Positions 10,686-20,299 are shown, counted from the first letter of the stretch. The stretch is 64,000 nucleotides of DNA from an uncultured Lachnospiraceae bacterium (GCA_946628415.1 CAMOWK010000001.1:1-64000), one strand, 5' to 3'. The notes: generated by a model not told the origin, from the sequence alone. Made by a program: numbers and translations.

Positions 10686-10743
10686 AACAATTCACTTCCT
10701 AAAGATTTTAAAAATAACACCTATGGAATATACACCAAATTTT

Positions 10744-11838
10744 TTATGTGTGCAAGTCCGTCCGTATATAATATCCCCGTTCTACCTGTTTTGCAATCCC
10801 GTTTTTTTCGAGCTTAATCAGTATACTGACGAGTTCTCCTATCCTTATATCAAGTTCCTCTGCAATATCCGAAACGAATACCGGATACTGCCCAAGTCTC
10901 TTTAAAACCTCCTTTTCAAGTTGAGAAAGATTAATTTTAACCTTATCATTTTTGATTCGCTCCGGCACATCTCCCAACATATCAAAACGTATAATATCCG
11001 GACTCGTAACAAGTGTTGCCCTGCCTTCCGAAATCAGGTTATTTGTACCTTCTGACAGCTTATCTCCGATTCTCCCGGGTACCGCATATATATAACGGTT
11101 CTGTGACAGAGCCATATCTGCCGTTATGAGTGAGCCGGACTTTTTTCTTGCCTCAATCACAAGTACACCTTTAGATATCCCGCTTATAATCCTGTTCCTG
11201 AGAGGGAAATTATAGATAAACGGTTCCGTATCCGGTGGTTGTTCTGAAATAATAAGCATTTCTTTTCCAAGCTTTTCATACAGACTATAGTTCCTTTTGG
11301 GGTAGCAGACATTAATACCCGATCCAAGCACAGCGATTGTCCTTCCATTTACCGAAAACGTTTCATGATGCGCAACGCTGTCAATACCAATAGCCATTCC
11401 GGAAGCAATACTCATCCCCATGTCTGAAAGCTCTCTTGAAAAATACCTGCACATCTCAACTCCGTATGCTGATGGTGTACGTGAACCTACTACGCCTATG
11501 ATATTTTCGTCTTTTAAAAGCGATACATTTCCTCTGAAATAAAGAACATACGGAATATCCGGGATCTCTCTTAATCTTTCGGGATACTCATCGTCATAAA
11601 ATGTCACAAGACCTATATTTTTACTCTTAATGCTGTTTATATAATCATCAGCTTTAAATGCTCTTATATCAGTTTCAAAGCGAAGATTAACATCTTTACC
11701 TAAAAGTAAACTCCTCATCTCATGACTGATTTCCAAAAGATTAACGGGTTCGCCAACCTCTCTTACTGCATCACTTATCCTTACAGGTCCTATCCTTTCC
11801 TCTTTTGAAAGCCAGATGACCACATCCCTGTTGTTCAA
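10744..11838 (-). CDS. dprA: DNA-processing protein DprA (Smf)
   Basis: DprA loads RecA onto incoming single-stranded DNA during natural transformation. The 364-residue protein has an N-terminal helical region, the Rossmann-like core with IGVVGSRTPSAYG, SGMAIGIDSVAH and VLGSGINVCYPKRN, FPLRNRIISGIS, and a C-terminal winged-helix (about 300-360). The start overlaps the comM stop by 4 bp (ATGA type), implying translational coupling. Confidence 0.95.
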   Translation of the reverse strand: MNNRDVVIWLSKEERIGPVRISDAVREVGEPVNLLEISHEMRSLLLGKDVNLRFETDIRAFKADDYINSIKSKNIGLVTFYDDEYPERLREIPDIPYVLYFRGNVSLLKDENIIGVVGSRTPSAYGVEMCRYFSRELSDMGMSIASGMAIGIDSVAHHETFSVNGRTIAVLGSGINVCYPKRNYSLYEKLGKEMLIISEQPPDTEPFIYNFPLRNRIISGISKGVLVIEARKKSGSLITADMALSQNRYIYAVPGRIGDKLSEGTNNLISEGRATLVTSPDIIRFDMLGDVPERIKNDKVKINLSQLEKEVLKRLGQYPVFVSDIAEELDIRIGELVSILIKLEKNGIAKQVERGYYIRTDLHT

Positions 11839-13418
11839 TAATAAACCTCCTCCAAATCATCATTTTTATAAAAAAGCGCTTCGTCTACATCTTCTGCTAT
11901 TATGTCACCATGATTGTTAACATCGGCAACTGTCCTTGCCAGTAAAAGTGTCTTGAAATAACTTCTCGCCGAAATACCTTTCTCATTCATATAGTTTTCA
12001 AGTTTTCTTTCATCCGCTTCACTTAAGTTTACAAATTCTCTGATTCTACTCTGAGGAATATCCGAATTAAACTTAAAAGACTCATTTTTGAAGCGATACA
12101 TTTGCCTTTCCCTTGCATTATTAATCATGTCTCTTGCCATAACGGTTCCGGTTCCTTCTTTATGTATGGTAAGCAGCCTCGCATCAACTTTTTTTACAGT
12201 TACGGAAATGTCAATCCTGTCCATAATAGGGTGACTCACTCTGCCTCTGTAACGTTCTATGTCAGAAATACTGCAATGGCATTTATTTCTGTTTGGGTAC
12301 GCTCCGCATGGGCAGTTATTTCTGGCAGCAACAAGCATAAAATCAGCCGGAAATGTATAGCTTTCGTCAAGCCTAGAAACTGTTACCGTTCTGTCTTCCA
12401 TAGGCTGTCTTAAGGCATCAATCACGTGTTTATTGAATTCAGGTATCTCATCAAGGAATAGAACTCCCCTGTCAGCCAGTGATACTTCACCGGGTTTCGG
12501 AATCCTGCCTCCTCCTATAAGAGCTGTATCTGTAATGGAGGAATGCGGACATCTAAATGGGCGCTCAGTTAATAGTTCATTTCCGCTTTCCAAAAGCCCC
12601 GCGATACTATATATCTTGGTAAGTTCAAGCTTTTCCTGATAAAGCAGGTCAGGCATAAGATACGGAATACATTTTGCTGTCATCGACTTCCCAGAACCGG
12701 CTTCACCCGTAAGAAGAAGATGATGTCTGCCTGATACAGCCATAATAAGTCCCCTTTTCATGGTTTCCTGCCCGATAATATCTTTCAGGTCATTTTTAAT
12801 TATGATTTCTCTTTTGGAGTCATGAATATCTTGTTTTTCAATCTTGTCATTCTTTACAATAAATATATCTTTGGTATTTGAACCACCGTTATTCCTATCA
12901 GTGAAAATGTATTGAACTGCGATCACGGCATCCTTAATAGAACCAACGCCGATTATCGTAATGTCATTTATATATGACGCTTCTTTCAGATTATCAACAG
13001 GAACAATTACATATTTAATCTGATTCATCGAGGCAAAATGTACAACAGGAAGAACCCCTGTCACGGACTGAACTCCCCCGTCCAGAGACAGTTCCCCGAG
13101 AATAAGAGTATCCGACATGTCCGTGTTACTCCCAAACGTTTCCATGCAAAGAAGAATGGACATCGCTATTGAAAGATCGTAAACTGTACCGTTTTTCCTG
13201 ATATTCGCCGGAAAAAGATTAACCGTCACTCTTCTGGATGGAATCATAAAACCCGAATTCTTAAGAGCCGTTCTTACCCTTTCTCCCGCTTCTCTTACTG
13301 AAGAAGATAAATAACCAACCAGACTCATACCCGGAAGCCCCGGACTTATATCTGTTTCAACCGAAATAACGTCAGCTTTCATACCTGCCGGTTTTGCACT
13401 GTAAACACGTCCGTACAT
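11835..13418 (-). CDS. comM: ComM/YifB family Mg-chelatase-like AAA+ ATPase
   Basis: ComM is a hexameric helicase that extends branch migration during transformation in Gram-negative bacteria; the role in Firmicutes is less clear. The 527-residue protein has an N-terminal Lon-S5-like fold (GLPGMSLVGYLSSSVREAGERV), Walker A GEAGSGKS, Walker B/sensor region VLFLDEIPEF, the Cys-rich insert NNCPCGAYPN and a C-terminal helical lid. GGGGGA precedes the ATG. It is the first gene of a comM-dprA(-topA) unit. Confidence 0.93.
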   Translation of the reverse strand: MYGRVYSAKPAGMKADVISVETDISPGLPGMSLVGYLSSSVREAGERVRTALKNSGFMIPSRRVTVNLFPANIRKNGTVYDLSIAMSILLCMETFGSNTDMSDTLILGELSLDGGVQSVTGVLPVVHFASMNQIKYVIVPVDNLKEASYINDITIIGVGSIKDAVIAVQYIFTDRNNGGSNTKDIFIVKNDKIEKQDIHDSKREIIIKNDLKDIIGQETMKRGLIMAVSGRHHLLLTGEAGSGKSMTAKCIPYLMPDLLYQEKLELTKIYSIAGLLESGNELLTERPFRCPHSSITDTALIGGGRIPKPGEVSLADRGVLFLDEIPEFNKHVIDALRQPMEDRTVTVSRLDESYTFPADFMLVAARNNCPCGAYPNRNKCHCSISDIERYRGRVSHPIMDRIDISVTVKKVDARLLTIHKEGTGTVMARDMINNARERQMYRFKNESFKFNSDIPQSRIREFVNLSEADERKLENYMNEKGISARSYFKTLLLARTVADVNNHGDIIAEDVDEALFYKNDDLEEVYY

Positions 13419-13459
13419 ATATTCCCCCTTTGAAAATGAAATAAACTCTGTCTCTACTT

Positions 13460-13487
13460 ACTATATAAGCTCTATGTAAGATTATTC
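13460..13487 (-). promoter_or_regulatory. Putative comM-dprA promoter
   Basis: On the minus strand TTGAAT and TATATA occur about 16 bp apart some 50 bp before the comM ATG. The match is moderate and the region is AT-rich. Confidence 0.35.
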
Positions 13488-13539
13488 AAATTAACAAAGT
13501 GTGTACTTTGTTCAGTTTGGTATCATGATTATGTAAACC

Positions 13540-13572
13540 AAAAAAAGAGACTCCCAATCAGGAAGTCTCTCT
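13540..13572 (-). terminator. Terminator of the CobW gene pair
   Basis: Minus-strand stem AGAGACTTCC/GGGAGTCTCT with a 5-nt loop and a run of seven U. It follows the stop at 13633 by about 60 bp. The remainder of the 214-bp gap (13419-13632) holds the comM promoter region and nothing else recognisable. Confidence 0.85.
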
Positions 13573-13632
13573 AAAGCCCATATATTAAGCCGTTAATCAG
13601 CGAAATTACGCTAAGTATGATTATATATTTTT

Positions 13633-14601
13633 CTAATAATTAAAGTAAACCAGTTCATCCTCGGCAGGACTTGTCATTACAACTTCATCAGCAAATATAA
13701 CAGGTCCGTCACCTTCAAATTCCTTGTAATACTCTTTATCGATCTTGCCTTTAACTATAACCCAGTCTCTGTCTTTTAGATTTTTAGCTCCGCCGTAATA
13801 GGTCTTAAATCCTACAAATGCAATATCAGCAGCACAGCAGGTCATGGCAAAACGTCCCGGCACAAATTCATTTTTCCCATAATTTGAAGGTTTATGAACC
13901 TGAGCCTTAAACTTAATGGTCTTGCCAAGATATTTATCCGGATTATCGGCAGCATCTATGTAGAAAAGGCCAAAATCTTCATCTTCAAGCGTAATCTCAT
14001 CGCCTGAAATATCATACGGAACGATGAGCTCATCTTCGCTTCCATTATCCACACTGCCGTCGGCATTTTCAAATATAACCTGTGCACGTCTGTTGACAGC
14101 ACGTATACTTCTTCTGTACTCTGACTTTTTTGTATCAGCGTTACATCTGTTAAAGATAATCATATCAGCATTACGAAGCTGATCCATCATGATTTTCTTC
14201 ATATTATTAACATATACATCAAATGTAAGAGCATTCACAAATGAAAGCACCTGAACCACAGTCCATCCCTTAGGAACCCTGATATTAAATATCTTATCAA
14301 GCTCCCACATTCCGTTATACTCTATAAGAACAAGCTCCGGATTATATTTATTACCCAGATTAAGCAGATTTTCATCTGTAAGACTGTCTTCATCTATATA
14401 TTCAAGGAAAATGTTACGCTTCTTTAATTCCTCTTTATTATACTCAACTTCGCCTTCCTCACAAACAAGAAGCAAAGCCGGTTTACCCTCATTGAATCCT
14501 CTGTCTATAAGAGTTTCCTTTGCAAATGTAGTTTTTCCGCTTTCAAGGAAGCCCATAAATACATAAACCGGTATTTCTTTTACAGGTATCTCTTTATTCA
14601 C
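13633..14601 (-). CDS. CobW-type GTPase fused to a TIGR03943-like domain
   Basis: The 322-residue protein has an N-terminal G3E-family P-loop (FMGFLESGKTTFAKE) with a degenerate metal motif: the CxCC of COG0523 proteins is absent (LVCEEGEVEYN sits there). From about residue 215 it carries a different module (YLGKTIKFKAQVHK, then FAMTCCAADIAFVGFK and RDWVIVKGKI) that resembles the C-terminal, OB-like half of TIGR03943/YcgQ proteins, which are normally paired with a permease. The CC pair may bind metal. It starts 27 bp after the His-rich CobW gene and ends at a terminator, so the two act together. A role in zinc or other metal homeostasis is inference. Confidence 0.75.
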   Translation of the reverse strand: MNKEIPVKEIPVYVFMGFLESGKTTFAKETLIDRGFNEGKPALLLVCEEGEVEYNKEELKKRNIFLEYIDEDSLTDENLLNLGNKYNPELVLIEYNGMWELDKIFNIRVPKGWTVVQVLSFVNALTFDVYVNNMKKIMMDQLRNADMIIFNRCNADTKKSEYRRSIRAVNRRAQVIFENADGSVDNGSEDELIVPYDISGDEITLEDEDFGLFYIDAADNPDKYLGKTIKFKAQVHKPSNYGKNEFVPGRFAMTCCAADIAFVGFKTYYGGAKNLKDRDWVIVKGKIDKEYYKEFEGDGPVIFADEVVMTSPAEDELVYFNY

Positions 14602-14628
14602 TGCCTACGCCTCACTTATTTACTAATA

Positions 14629-15846
14629 TTATAATCCAAACAGTTCTTTTAATTTATCTTCTTTTAATTCACTTCCGATAACACACAGTTTTCCTGTGTA
14701 ATCAGGCTTTCCGTCTCTTACTTCATATTCACCGGGAACAAGATCGAATTCAAGCCATTTTCCTGACTTATCAGGAACAATTCCCTTAGCACGAAGGATT
14801 ATTCCATACTCATTACTTTCCATATCAGAAAGTTTATCAAGTATAACTTTTAAGTCTGACTCATCATATTTTGCAGCTGTCTCTTTGCCCCAGCTTGTAA
14901 ATACATCATCTGCATCATGATGATGGTGATGATGACCGCATGAGCATACACCATTCTCGTCATATTCATGATGGTGTTCATGTTCATCGTGGTCATGGTG
15001 ATGGTGTTCGTCCTCATCGTGATCGTGATGATGATGCTCATCCTCATCGTGATCGTGATGATGATGCTCGTCCTCGTCGTGGTCATGATGATGGTGTTCG
15101 TCCTCATCGTGATCATGGTGATGGTGTTCGTCCTCATCGTGGTCATGGTGATGGTGCTCATGTTCATCATGGTCATGGTGATGGTGGTGATGATGCTCAT
15201 CATCAACTGCCGGATCATAACGGAAATTCTTCATAATATCCTCGATCTTTGAAGAATGTTCAATCGCATCAAGGATTACATCTCCTGCTATATCATCCCA
15301 CGGAGTGGTTATTATTCTTACATCGGCATTGTGTTCTTTTATAAGATTAACTGCTTCAAGAATCTTATCCTCATCTGCATCCTGTGTACGGCTCAGAACA
15401 ACTGTTCCGGCAGCCTCAATCTGATTAAGGAAGAACTCGCCAAAATTCTTTATATACATTTTTGCTTTCTTAACATCAACAACTGTTGTAGCGCTGTTAA
15501 GCTTTATATCTACATCCTGACCTGCTTTCTCTATAGCTTTTATAACATCAGAAAGCTTTCCTACACCTGATGGCTCAATTATTACTCTGTCCGGCTTATA
15601 ATCTTCAACTACCTGCTTAAGAGCAACGCCAAAGTCGCCTACAAGAGAACAGCAGATACAGCCTGAATTCATTTCAGTAATGTTAACTCCGGCTTCTTTA
15701 AGAAATCCGCCATCAATACCTATCTCGCCAAATTCATTTTCAATAAGAACAACCTGTTCATCTTTAAAAGATTCCTTGATAAGCTTTTTGATAAGAGTAG
15801 TCTTACCAGCACCAAGGAATCCGGAAATAATATCTATCTTTGCCAT
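14629..15846 (-). CDS. CobW/ZNG1-type metallochaperone GTPase with His/Asp/Glu repeat
   Basis: COG0523 GTPases deliver metals, usually zinc, to client proteins. The 405-residue product has Walker A GFLGAGKTT at the N-terminus, the metal-binding CxCC motif in NSGCICCSL (about 65-70), a nucleotide-specificity segment near VVLSRTQ, and a CobW C-terminal domain. Between them (about residues 210-295) lies a His-rich insert of seven or so units of HHHHDHDEDE, plus CSCGHHHHHH, likely a metal buffer. The ATG at 15846 is better spaced from AAAGGA than the one two codons earlier. It is preceded by mscS and followed by the CobW-TIGR03943 fusion. Confidence 0.85.
   Translation of the reverse strand: MAKIDIISGFLGAGKTTLIKKLIKESFKDEQVVLIENEFGEIGIDGGFLKEAGVNITEMNSGCICCSLVGDFGVALKQVVEDYKPDRVIIEPSGVGKLSDVIKAIEKAGQDVDIKLNSATTVVDVKKAKMYIKNFGEFFLNQIEAAGTVVLSRTQDADEDKILEAVNLIKEHNADVRIITTPWDDIAGDVILDAIEHSSKIEDIMKNFRYDPAVDDEHHHHHHHDHDEHEHHHHDHDEDEHHHHDHDEDEHHHHDHDEDEHHHHDHDEDEHHHHDHDEDEHHHHDHDEHEHHHEYDENGVCSCGHHHHHHDADDVFTSWGKETAAKYDESDLKVILDKLSDMESNEYGIILRAKGIVPDKSGKWLEFDLVPGEYEVRDGKPDYTGKLCVIGSELKEDKLKELFGL
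14970..15200. repeat. 30-bp tandem repeat coding HHHHDHDEDE units
   Basis: Degenerate 30-bp units of CAT/GAT/GAA triplets repeat about seven times within the CobW gene. The period is a multiple of three, so the number of His clusters could vary between strains without frame loss. Confidence 0.88.
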
Positions 15847-15903
15847 TTTCATCTGTCCTTTCTTCTATATTTTCAATACCTAAATCTGATTATACTCCAT
15901 CTG

Positions 15904-16740
15904 TCAAGTCTTATTTTTTATATAAACATCAAGCTGATTATATGGAATACTAATATTGTTTTTATCAAATTCGGTCTTAATCTTTTCAATAGTTTCCCAT
16001 CTTGCCGGAAAATAATTTTCGGCTTTAACAGTATATCTAAGCCCAACAACTATACCACTTTCACCAAGTTCATCAACATATGCAAGAGAGCCCGCCTCTT
16101 TTAAAATGTAAGTAAGTCCGTTGTCAGCTATATAAAGAAGAACCCTTTTTACATTTTCAAGATTCGACTCATAAGAAACAGGGACTTTAACATCAACCTT
16201 TCTCTCGCCAAGTTTGGTAAAATTGATAACCGTTGTATTGGACAGATTTCCGTTTGGAATAACTATTTCTTTATTATCAAATGTAATGAGATGTGTATAA
16301 AAAATGTCAATCGCTGTAACAGTACCCTCCTGTCCTGTAGCCTTCTCCTGTATGTAATCTCCGGCATCAAATGGCTTTAAGATAAGTATGAGGACTCCAC
16401 CTGCCATATTGGAAAGACTTCCCTGAAGAGCAAGTCCAATTGTAATACCTGAAGTTCCGAGAAGCGTAACAAGGGATGTTACGGGAAATCCCATAATTCC
16501 GGCAGACATAATAAAAAGCACAGCAAAAAAAACTATTCTGAAAAATGAAAGGAGAAAGCTTTCAACCCCTTTTGAAAGTCTGTTTGAACGTTCAAAAGCT
16601 CTTGTTATCGCTTTCAGAATAACTTTTATAATCTGGGCACCGATTATAAAGAACAGAACTGTCATAAGAAGAAGCATTCCGTTCTTTACAACCCAATCCC
16701 TTGCCTTATTTAGATATAGTGTAATTACAGCATCATCCAT
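15904..16740 (-). CDS. mscS: Small-conductance mechanosensitive channel, MscS family
   Basis: MscS channels open under membrane tension during hypo-osmotic shock. The 278-residue protein has three transmembrane segments in the first 110 residues. The third contains the pore-lining GTSGITIGLALQGSLSNMAGG, followed by the beta domain (FDAGDYI, then GTVTAIDIFYTHLITFDNKEIVIPNGNL) and the C-terminal alpha/beta domain. It starts one base after the glgB stop, so it is coupled to that gene, a link with no obvious functional reason. Confidence 0.93.
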   Translation of the reverse strand: MDDAVITLYLNKARDWVVKNGMLLLMTVLFFIIGAQIIKVILKAITRAFERSNRLSKGVESFLLSFFRIVFFAVLFIMSAGIMGFPVTSLVTLLGTSGITIGLALQGSLSNMAGGVLILILKPFDAGDYIQEKATGQEGTVTAIDIFYTHLITFDNKEIVIPNGNLSNTTVINFTKLGERKVDVKVPVSYESNLENVKRVLLYIADNGLTYILKEAGSLAYVDELGESGIVVGLRYTVKAENYFPARWETIEKIKTEFDKNNISIPYNQLDVYIKNKT

Positions 16741-16741
16741 T

Positions 16742-18949
16742 TTATTTCTTCTTAAAGACTGATATTGAAAGTCCCGGCACAGTTATGGAAATGTAGTTTT
16801 CTCTGTCATCAACCTTACCTGCCTTTGACTGTTTAACTACTTTATTGTTGTTTCCGTCTCCGCCATATTTTGCATTATCACTGGAGAAAATCTCCTTCCA
16901 CTTGCCCGGAGTCGGAACAGCAAGCTTATAGTTTTTATGAACTATAGGCGTGAAGTTGCATATAACAAGAAGTGTATCTTTATCATCATCACTTCTTCTC
17001 TCGTAGCTTACTATACTTTCATTAGCGGAATTCTGAGATATCCATTTGAATCCTTCTGACTTGGTATCAAGTGCATAAAGTGCAGGCTCGTTAAAGTAAA
17101 GCTTATTAAGATCCTTAACATAGTCAAAGATATAGCTGTGAGCATCAAAATCAAAGAGTGACCAGTCCAGTTCAGAAGATTCACTGAATTCTTTCATTAC
17201 AGCAAATTCCTGTCCCATGAAAAGAAGCTTCTTACCCGGATGTGTCATCATAAATCCATATGCAGTACGAAGATTCGAGAATTTATCCTCATAACCACCC
17301 GGCATTTTACCTATCATAGAGCATTTCTCATGAACAACTTCGTCATGTGAAAGAACCAGCACGAAGTTTTCACTGTATGCATAAACCATACTGAAAGTAA
17401 GCTCATTATGATTATACTTTCTGTAGAGAGGATCGAGCTTCATATATGACAGGAAATCATTCATCCAGCCCATATTCCACTTTAGATCAAAACCAAGTCC
17501 GCCATCCTTCACAGCATGCGTAAGCATAGGCCATGCAGTTGACTCTTCGGCTATCATAAGTACGCCCGGGAACTTATCCTTAAGAACCGTATTAAGCTCT
17601 TTGATAAAAGCGATAGCTTCAAGGTTTTCATTTCCACCGAACTTGTTCGGACGCCACTGTCCGCCCTGTCTTCCATAATCGAGATAAAGCATCGATGCAA
17701 CAGCATCCATTCTTATTCCGTCTACATGATACATATCTGCCCAGTAAAGCGCATTTGCAACAAGGAAGTTACGAACTTCATTCCTGCTGTAATCGAAAAT
17801 GTATGTCCCCCAGTGCGGATGTTCATTCCTAAGCGGATCATCGCCCTCATAAAGATGTGTGCCGTCAAAATTCCCGAGTCCGTGTTCATCCTTTGGAAAA
17901 TGAGCAGGCACCCAGTCTATAATGACACCAATCCCTTCACTATGCATATAATCCACAAACGCCATAAAATCACTTGGGGAACCATATCTTGAAGTAGGTG
18001 CATAATATCCTGTAACCTGATATCCCCATGATGGATCAAATGGGTGTTCCATTACAGGCATAAGTTCAACATAGTTATACCCGGCATCCTTAACATAAGC
18101 AGCCAAAAGTCTTGCTATTTCTTTATAGTTATAGAACTCTCTTCCGTCATCCGGTCTTTTCCACGAGCCAAGATGTACTTCATAAATGTTCATAGGTTTA
18201 TTTACAGCAAGCTCTTTATCACTGTTTCTTTTTTCAATCCATTTATCATCTTTCCATGTGTAGTCAAGGCTAACAACTCTAGATGCATTTGCAGGCCTTA
18301 CTTCCCCTGAAAAACCGTATGGATCACTCTTCATAAATACATTGCCATTTTTGGCACGTATTTCATACTTATAAATCTCACCTAAAAACTCACTGGGAAT
18401 GAAGAGTTCAAAAATCCCTGAATAATCAAGCTTTCTCATAGGATGTCTTCTTCCATCCCAGCCATTGAAGTTTCCAACTACAGAAACTCTTTCTGCATTT
18501 GGAGCCCATACAGCAAATAGTGTACCACTGACACCGTCTACCGTAGCAGGGTGAGCACCAAGTTTATTATAAATCTCGTAATGAAGCCCTTCATTAAACT
18601 TACTGATATCTATCGGATCTATAACAGGATCAAAGCTGTAAGGGTCAATGAAACGGAGCTCTTTGCCGTCATTCATCTTTGCTCTTACTTCATAATCAAA
18701 ACACTTTTTGTCCTTAATACATATTGAAAAGAAACCGGGAACCCTGTCAGAAACAAGGTTATAAAGCTTATTTCCGGTAAGATCCTTTATCTTGACAACC
18801 TTTGCATCGGGAATAAATACATTGATATAAACATCGTCAATGCATTCATGAATTCCGAGTATGTGATGTGGATTGTCATGTCTTGCCTCACGAAGTGCCT
18901 CTACTTCCATCCAGTTTATGGCAAATACTGCTTTTCTATCTCTTTTCAT
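16742..18949 (-). CDS. glgB: 1,4-alpha-glucan (glycogen) branching enzyme
   Basis: GlgB cuts alpha-1,4 glucan chains and re-attaches them by alpha-1,6 bonds. The 735-residue product has N-terminal beta-sandwich domains (HHILGIHEC, then FAVWAPNAERVSVVGNFNGWD, a CBM48 module), the GH13 barrel with nucleophile Asp in GIRMDAVASMLY, acid/base Glu in IAEESTAWP, and LSHDEVVH, and a C-terminal beta domain. The ATG at 18949 has AAAGGAGCC in front; a frame open to 18976 adds nine codons without a site. Other glycogen genes are not in the window. Confidence 0.96.
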   Translation of the reverse strand: MKRDRKAVFAINWMEVEALREARHDNPHHILGIHECIDDVYINVFIPDAKVVKIKDLTGNKLYNLVSDRVPGFFSICIKDKKCFDYEVRAKMNDGKELRFIDPYSFDPVIDPIDISKFNEGLHYEIYNKLGAHPATVDGVSGTLFAVWAPNAERVSVVGNFNGWDGRRHPMRKLDYSGIFELFIPSEFLGEIYKYEIRAKNGNVFMKSDPYGFSGEVRPANASRVVSLDYTWKDDKWIEKRNSDKELAVNKPMNIYEVHLGSWKRPDDGREFYNYKEIARLLAAYVKDAGYNYVELMPVMEHPFDPSWGYQVTGYYAPTSRYGSPSDFMAFVDYMHSEGIGVIIDWVPAHFPKDEHGLGNFDGTHLYEGDDPLRNEHPHWGTYIFDYSRNEVRNFLVANALYWADMYHVDGIRMDAVASMLYLDYGRQGGQWRPNKFGGNENLEAIAFIKELNTVLKDKFPGVLMIAEESTAWPMLTHAVKDGGLGFDLKWNMGWMNDFLSYMKLDPLYRKYNHNELTFSMVYAYSENFVLVLSHDEVVHEKCSMIGKMPGGYEDKFSNLRTAYGFMMTHPGKKLLFMGQEFAVMKEFSESSELDWSLFDFDAHSYIFDYVKDLNKLYFNEPALYALDTKSEGFKWISQNSANESIVSYERRSDDDKDTLLVICNFTPIVHKNYKLAVPTPGKWKEIFSSDNAKYGGDGNNNKVVKQSKAGKVDDRENYISITVPGLSISVFKKK

Positions 18950-18990
18950 AAAAGGCTCCTTTAAAGTAAAAATCAAATTCTGTCTTGTTT

Positions 18991-20223
18991 TTAAATCTCA
19001 TGAATAAAAAGGCCTGATCTTAATTTCGGTTCAAACCATGTTGATTTTGGCGGCATGAGAAGACCTGCATCTGCAACATTAAACAGCTCATCTATAGATG
19101 TGGGATACATTGAAAAGGCAAGATCCATATCAAGTCCTGCACGTCTTTCAAGTTCGCCAAGTCCTCTTATACCTCCGACAAAATCTATATCACTGCTTGT
19201 TCTGGGGTCATCAATCCCAAGTATCGGAGATAGGATATTATCCTGAAGTATAGATACATCAAGTCCTTTTACAGGATCATCCGAAAGAAGTTCCTTCTTA
19301 AATTTAAGCCTGTACCATTTATTATCTATATAAAGACCAACTGTCCCTTTTTCGTCCGGCTGAAATGCATTTTCCGATACAGTAATATCTGAAACTTCCT
19401 TAAACTTATCCAAAAGCTCTTCTGTTGTCAGACCTGTCTTATTCTTAACAACTCTGTTATATGGAAGAATTGCAAGTTCAGATTCCGGGAAAAGAACTGA
19501 AAGGAAGTAGTTGAATTCTTCCTCACCTGTATAGCCCGGATTCTCCTCTCTTTTCTTCAGTCCGACCTTTACTGCGGATGCGGCTCTGTGGTGTCCGTCT
19601 GCTATATATACTGCATCTATATTTGAAAAGCAGTTCTTAATGGTCATGATGTCATTATCATTATCTATAGCCCAGACATTATGTCCGATTCCGTCATCAG
19701 CAACAAATGAATAAAGAGCTTCGCCATTTTTTATCCTTGCAACAGTTTCATTGATAACCGCCTCATCTCTATACGCAAGGAATATAGGACCTGTCTGTGC
19801 AGACATAGTATATACGTGGTTTATACGATCCTTTTCTTTTTCTTCCCTTGTATTCTCATGTTTTTTTATGACGCCATTTAAATAGTCATCGATTGAAGAT
19901 GCAGCAACTATACCTGTCTGATGACGTCCATCCATTATAAGCTCGTATATGTAATATGATGATTTTTCATCCTTTATGAATGAACCATCCCTAAGCATGT
20001 CATCATATAATTCTCTTGCTTTTTCATATACTTCATCACTGTACATATCATAATCAGGAGGAAACTGGGTTTCAGGTCGGTCAAGTCTGAGAAATGACAG
20101 ACTGTCCCCCTTAACTTTTTCCCTTGCCTCTTCTCTGCTGTAAACATCATATGGAAGCGCAGCAATTTTATCAGCAAGGTCTTTTCTTGGTCTAACCGCA
20201 TTAAATGTACGAATATCAGCCAC
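18991..20223 (-). CDS. DUF1015 family protein
   Basis: The 410-residue product matches the DUF1015 family: an N-terminal VADIRTFNAVRPRKDLADKIAALPYDV, a central HENTREEKEKDR and the conserved IADGHHRAASA. Its biochemical role is not established; members are often found near serine and glycogen metabolism. The frame is open to an ATG at 20292, but that extension consists of the previous gene's terminator hairpin. A GTG at 20223 with GAGGT seven bases upstream restores the family's usual N-terminus. Clusters with glgB and mscS downstream. Confidence 0.85.
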   Translation of the reverse strand: MADIRTFNAVRPRKDLADKIAALPYDVYSREEAREKVKGDSLSFLRLDRPETQFPPDYDMYSDEVYEKARELYDDMLRDGSFIKDEKSSYYIYELIMDGRHQTGIVAASSIDDYLNGVIKKHENTREEKEKDRINHVYTMSAQTGPIFLAYRDEAVINETVARIKNGEALYSFVADDGIGHNVWAIDNDNDIMTIKNCFSNIDAVYIADGHHRAASAVKVGLKKREENPGYTGEEEFNYFLSVLFPESELAILPYNRVVKNKTGLTTEELLDKFKEVSDITVSENAFQPDEKGTVGLYIDNKWYRLKFKKELLSDDPVKGLDVSILQDNILSPILGIDDPRTSSDIDFVGGIRGLGELERRAGLDMDLAFSMYPTSIDELFNVADAGLLMPPKSTWFEPKLRSGLFIHEI

Positions 20224-20240
20224 TTTTCTTACCTCATTAT

Positions 20241-20290
20241 AAAAACCAAAAGAAAGGCTGTGTGACATATAGTCAACTGCACAGCCTTTC
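20241..20290 (-). terminator. Terminator of the long amino-acid gene run
   Basis: A perfect 11-bp stem (GAAAGGCTGTG/CACAGCCTTTC, 20252-20262 and 20280-20290) with a 17-nt loop is followed on the minus strand by a U-rich tract interrupted by GG. It lies just past the stop at 20300. Confidence 0.85.
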
Positions 20291-20299
20291 ATAATTTCA

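Noticed and set aside
14850-15252. Long open frames on both strands across the His-rich repeat
   Set aside because: Period-three repeats of CAT/GAT/GAA keep all frames open. Only the minus frame carries the P-loop and CxCC of a CobW protein.
15853-15903. Promoter with TTGACA and TATAAT before the His-rich CobW gene
   Set aside because: Both hexamers are present but only 7 bp apart, which is incompatible with a sigma-A promoter; no other pairing fits.
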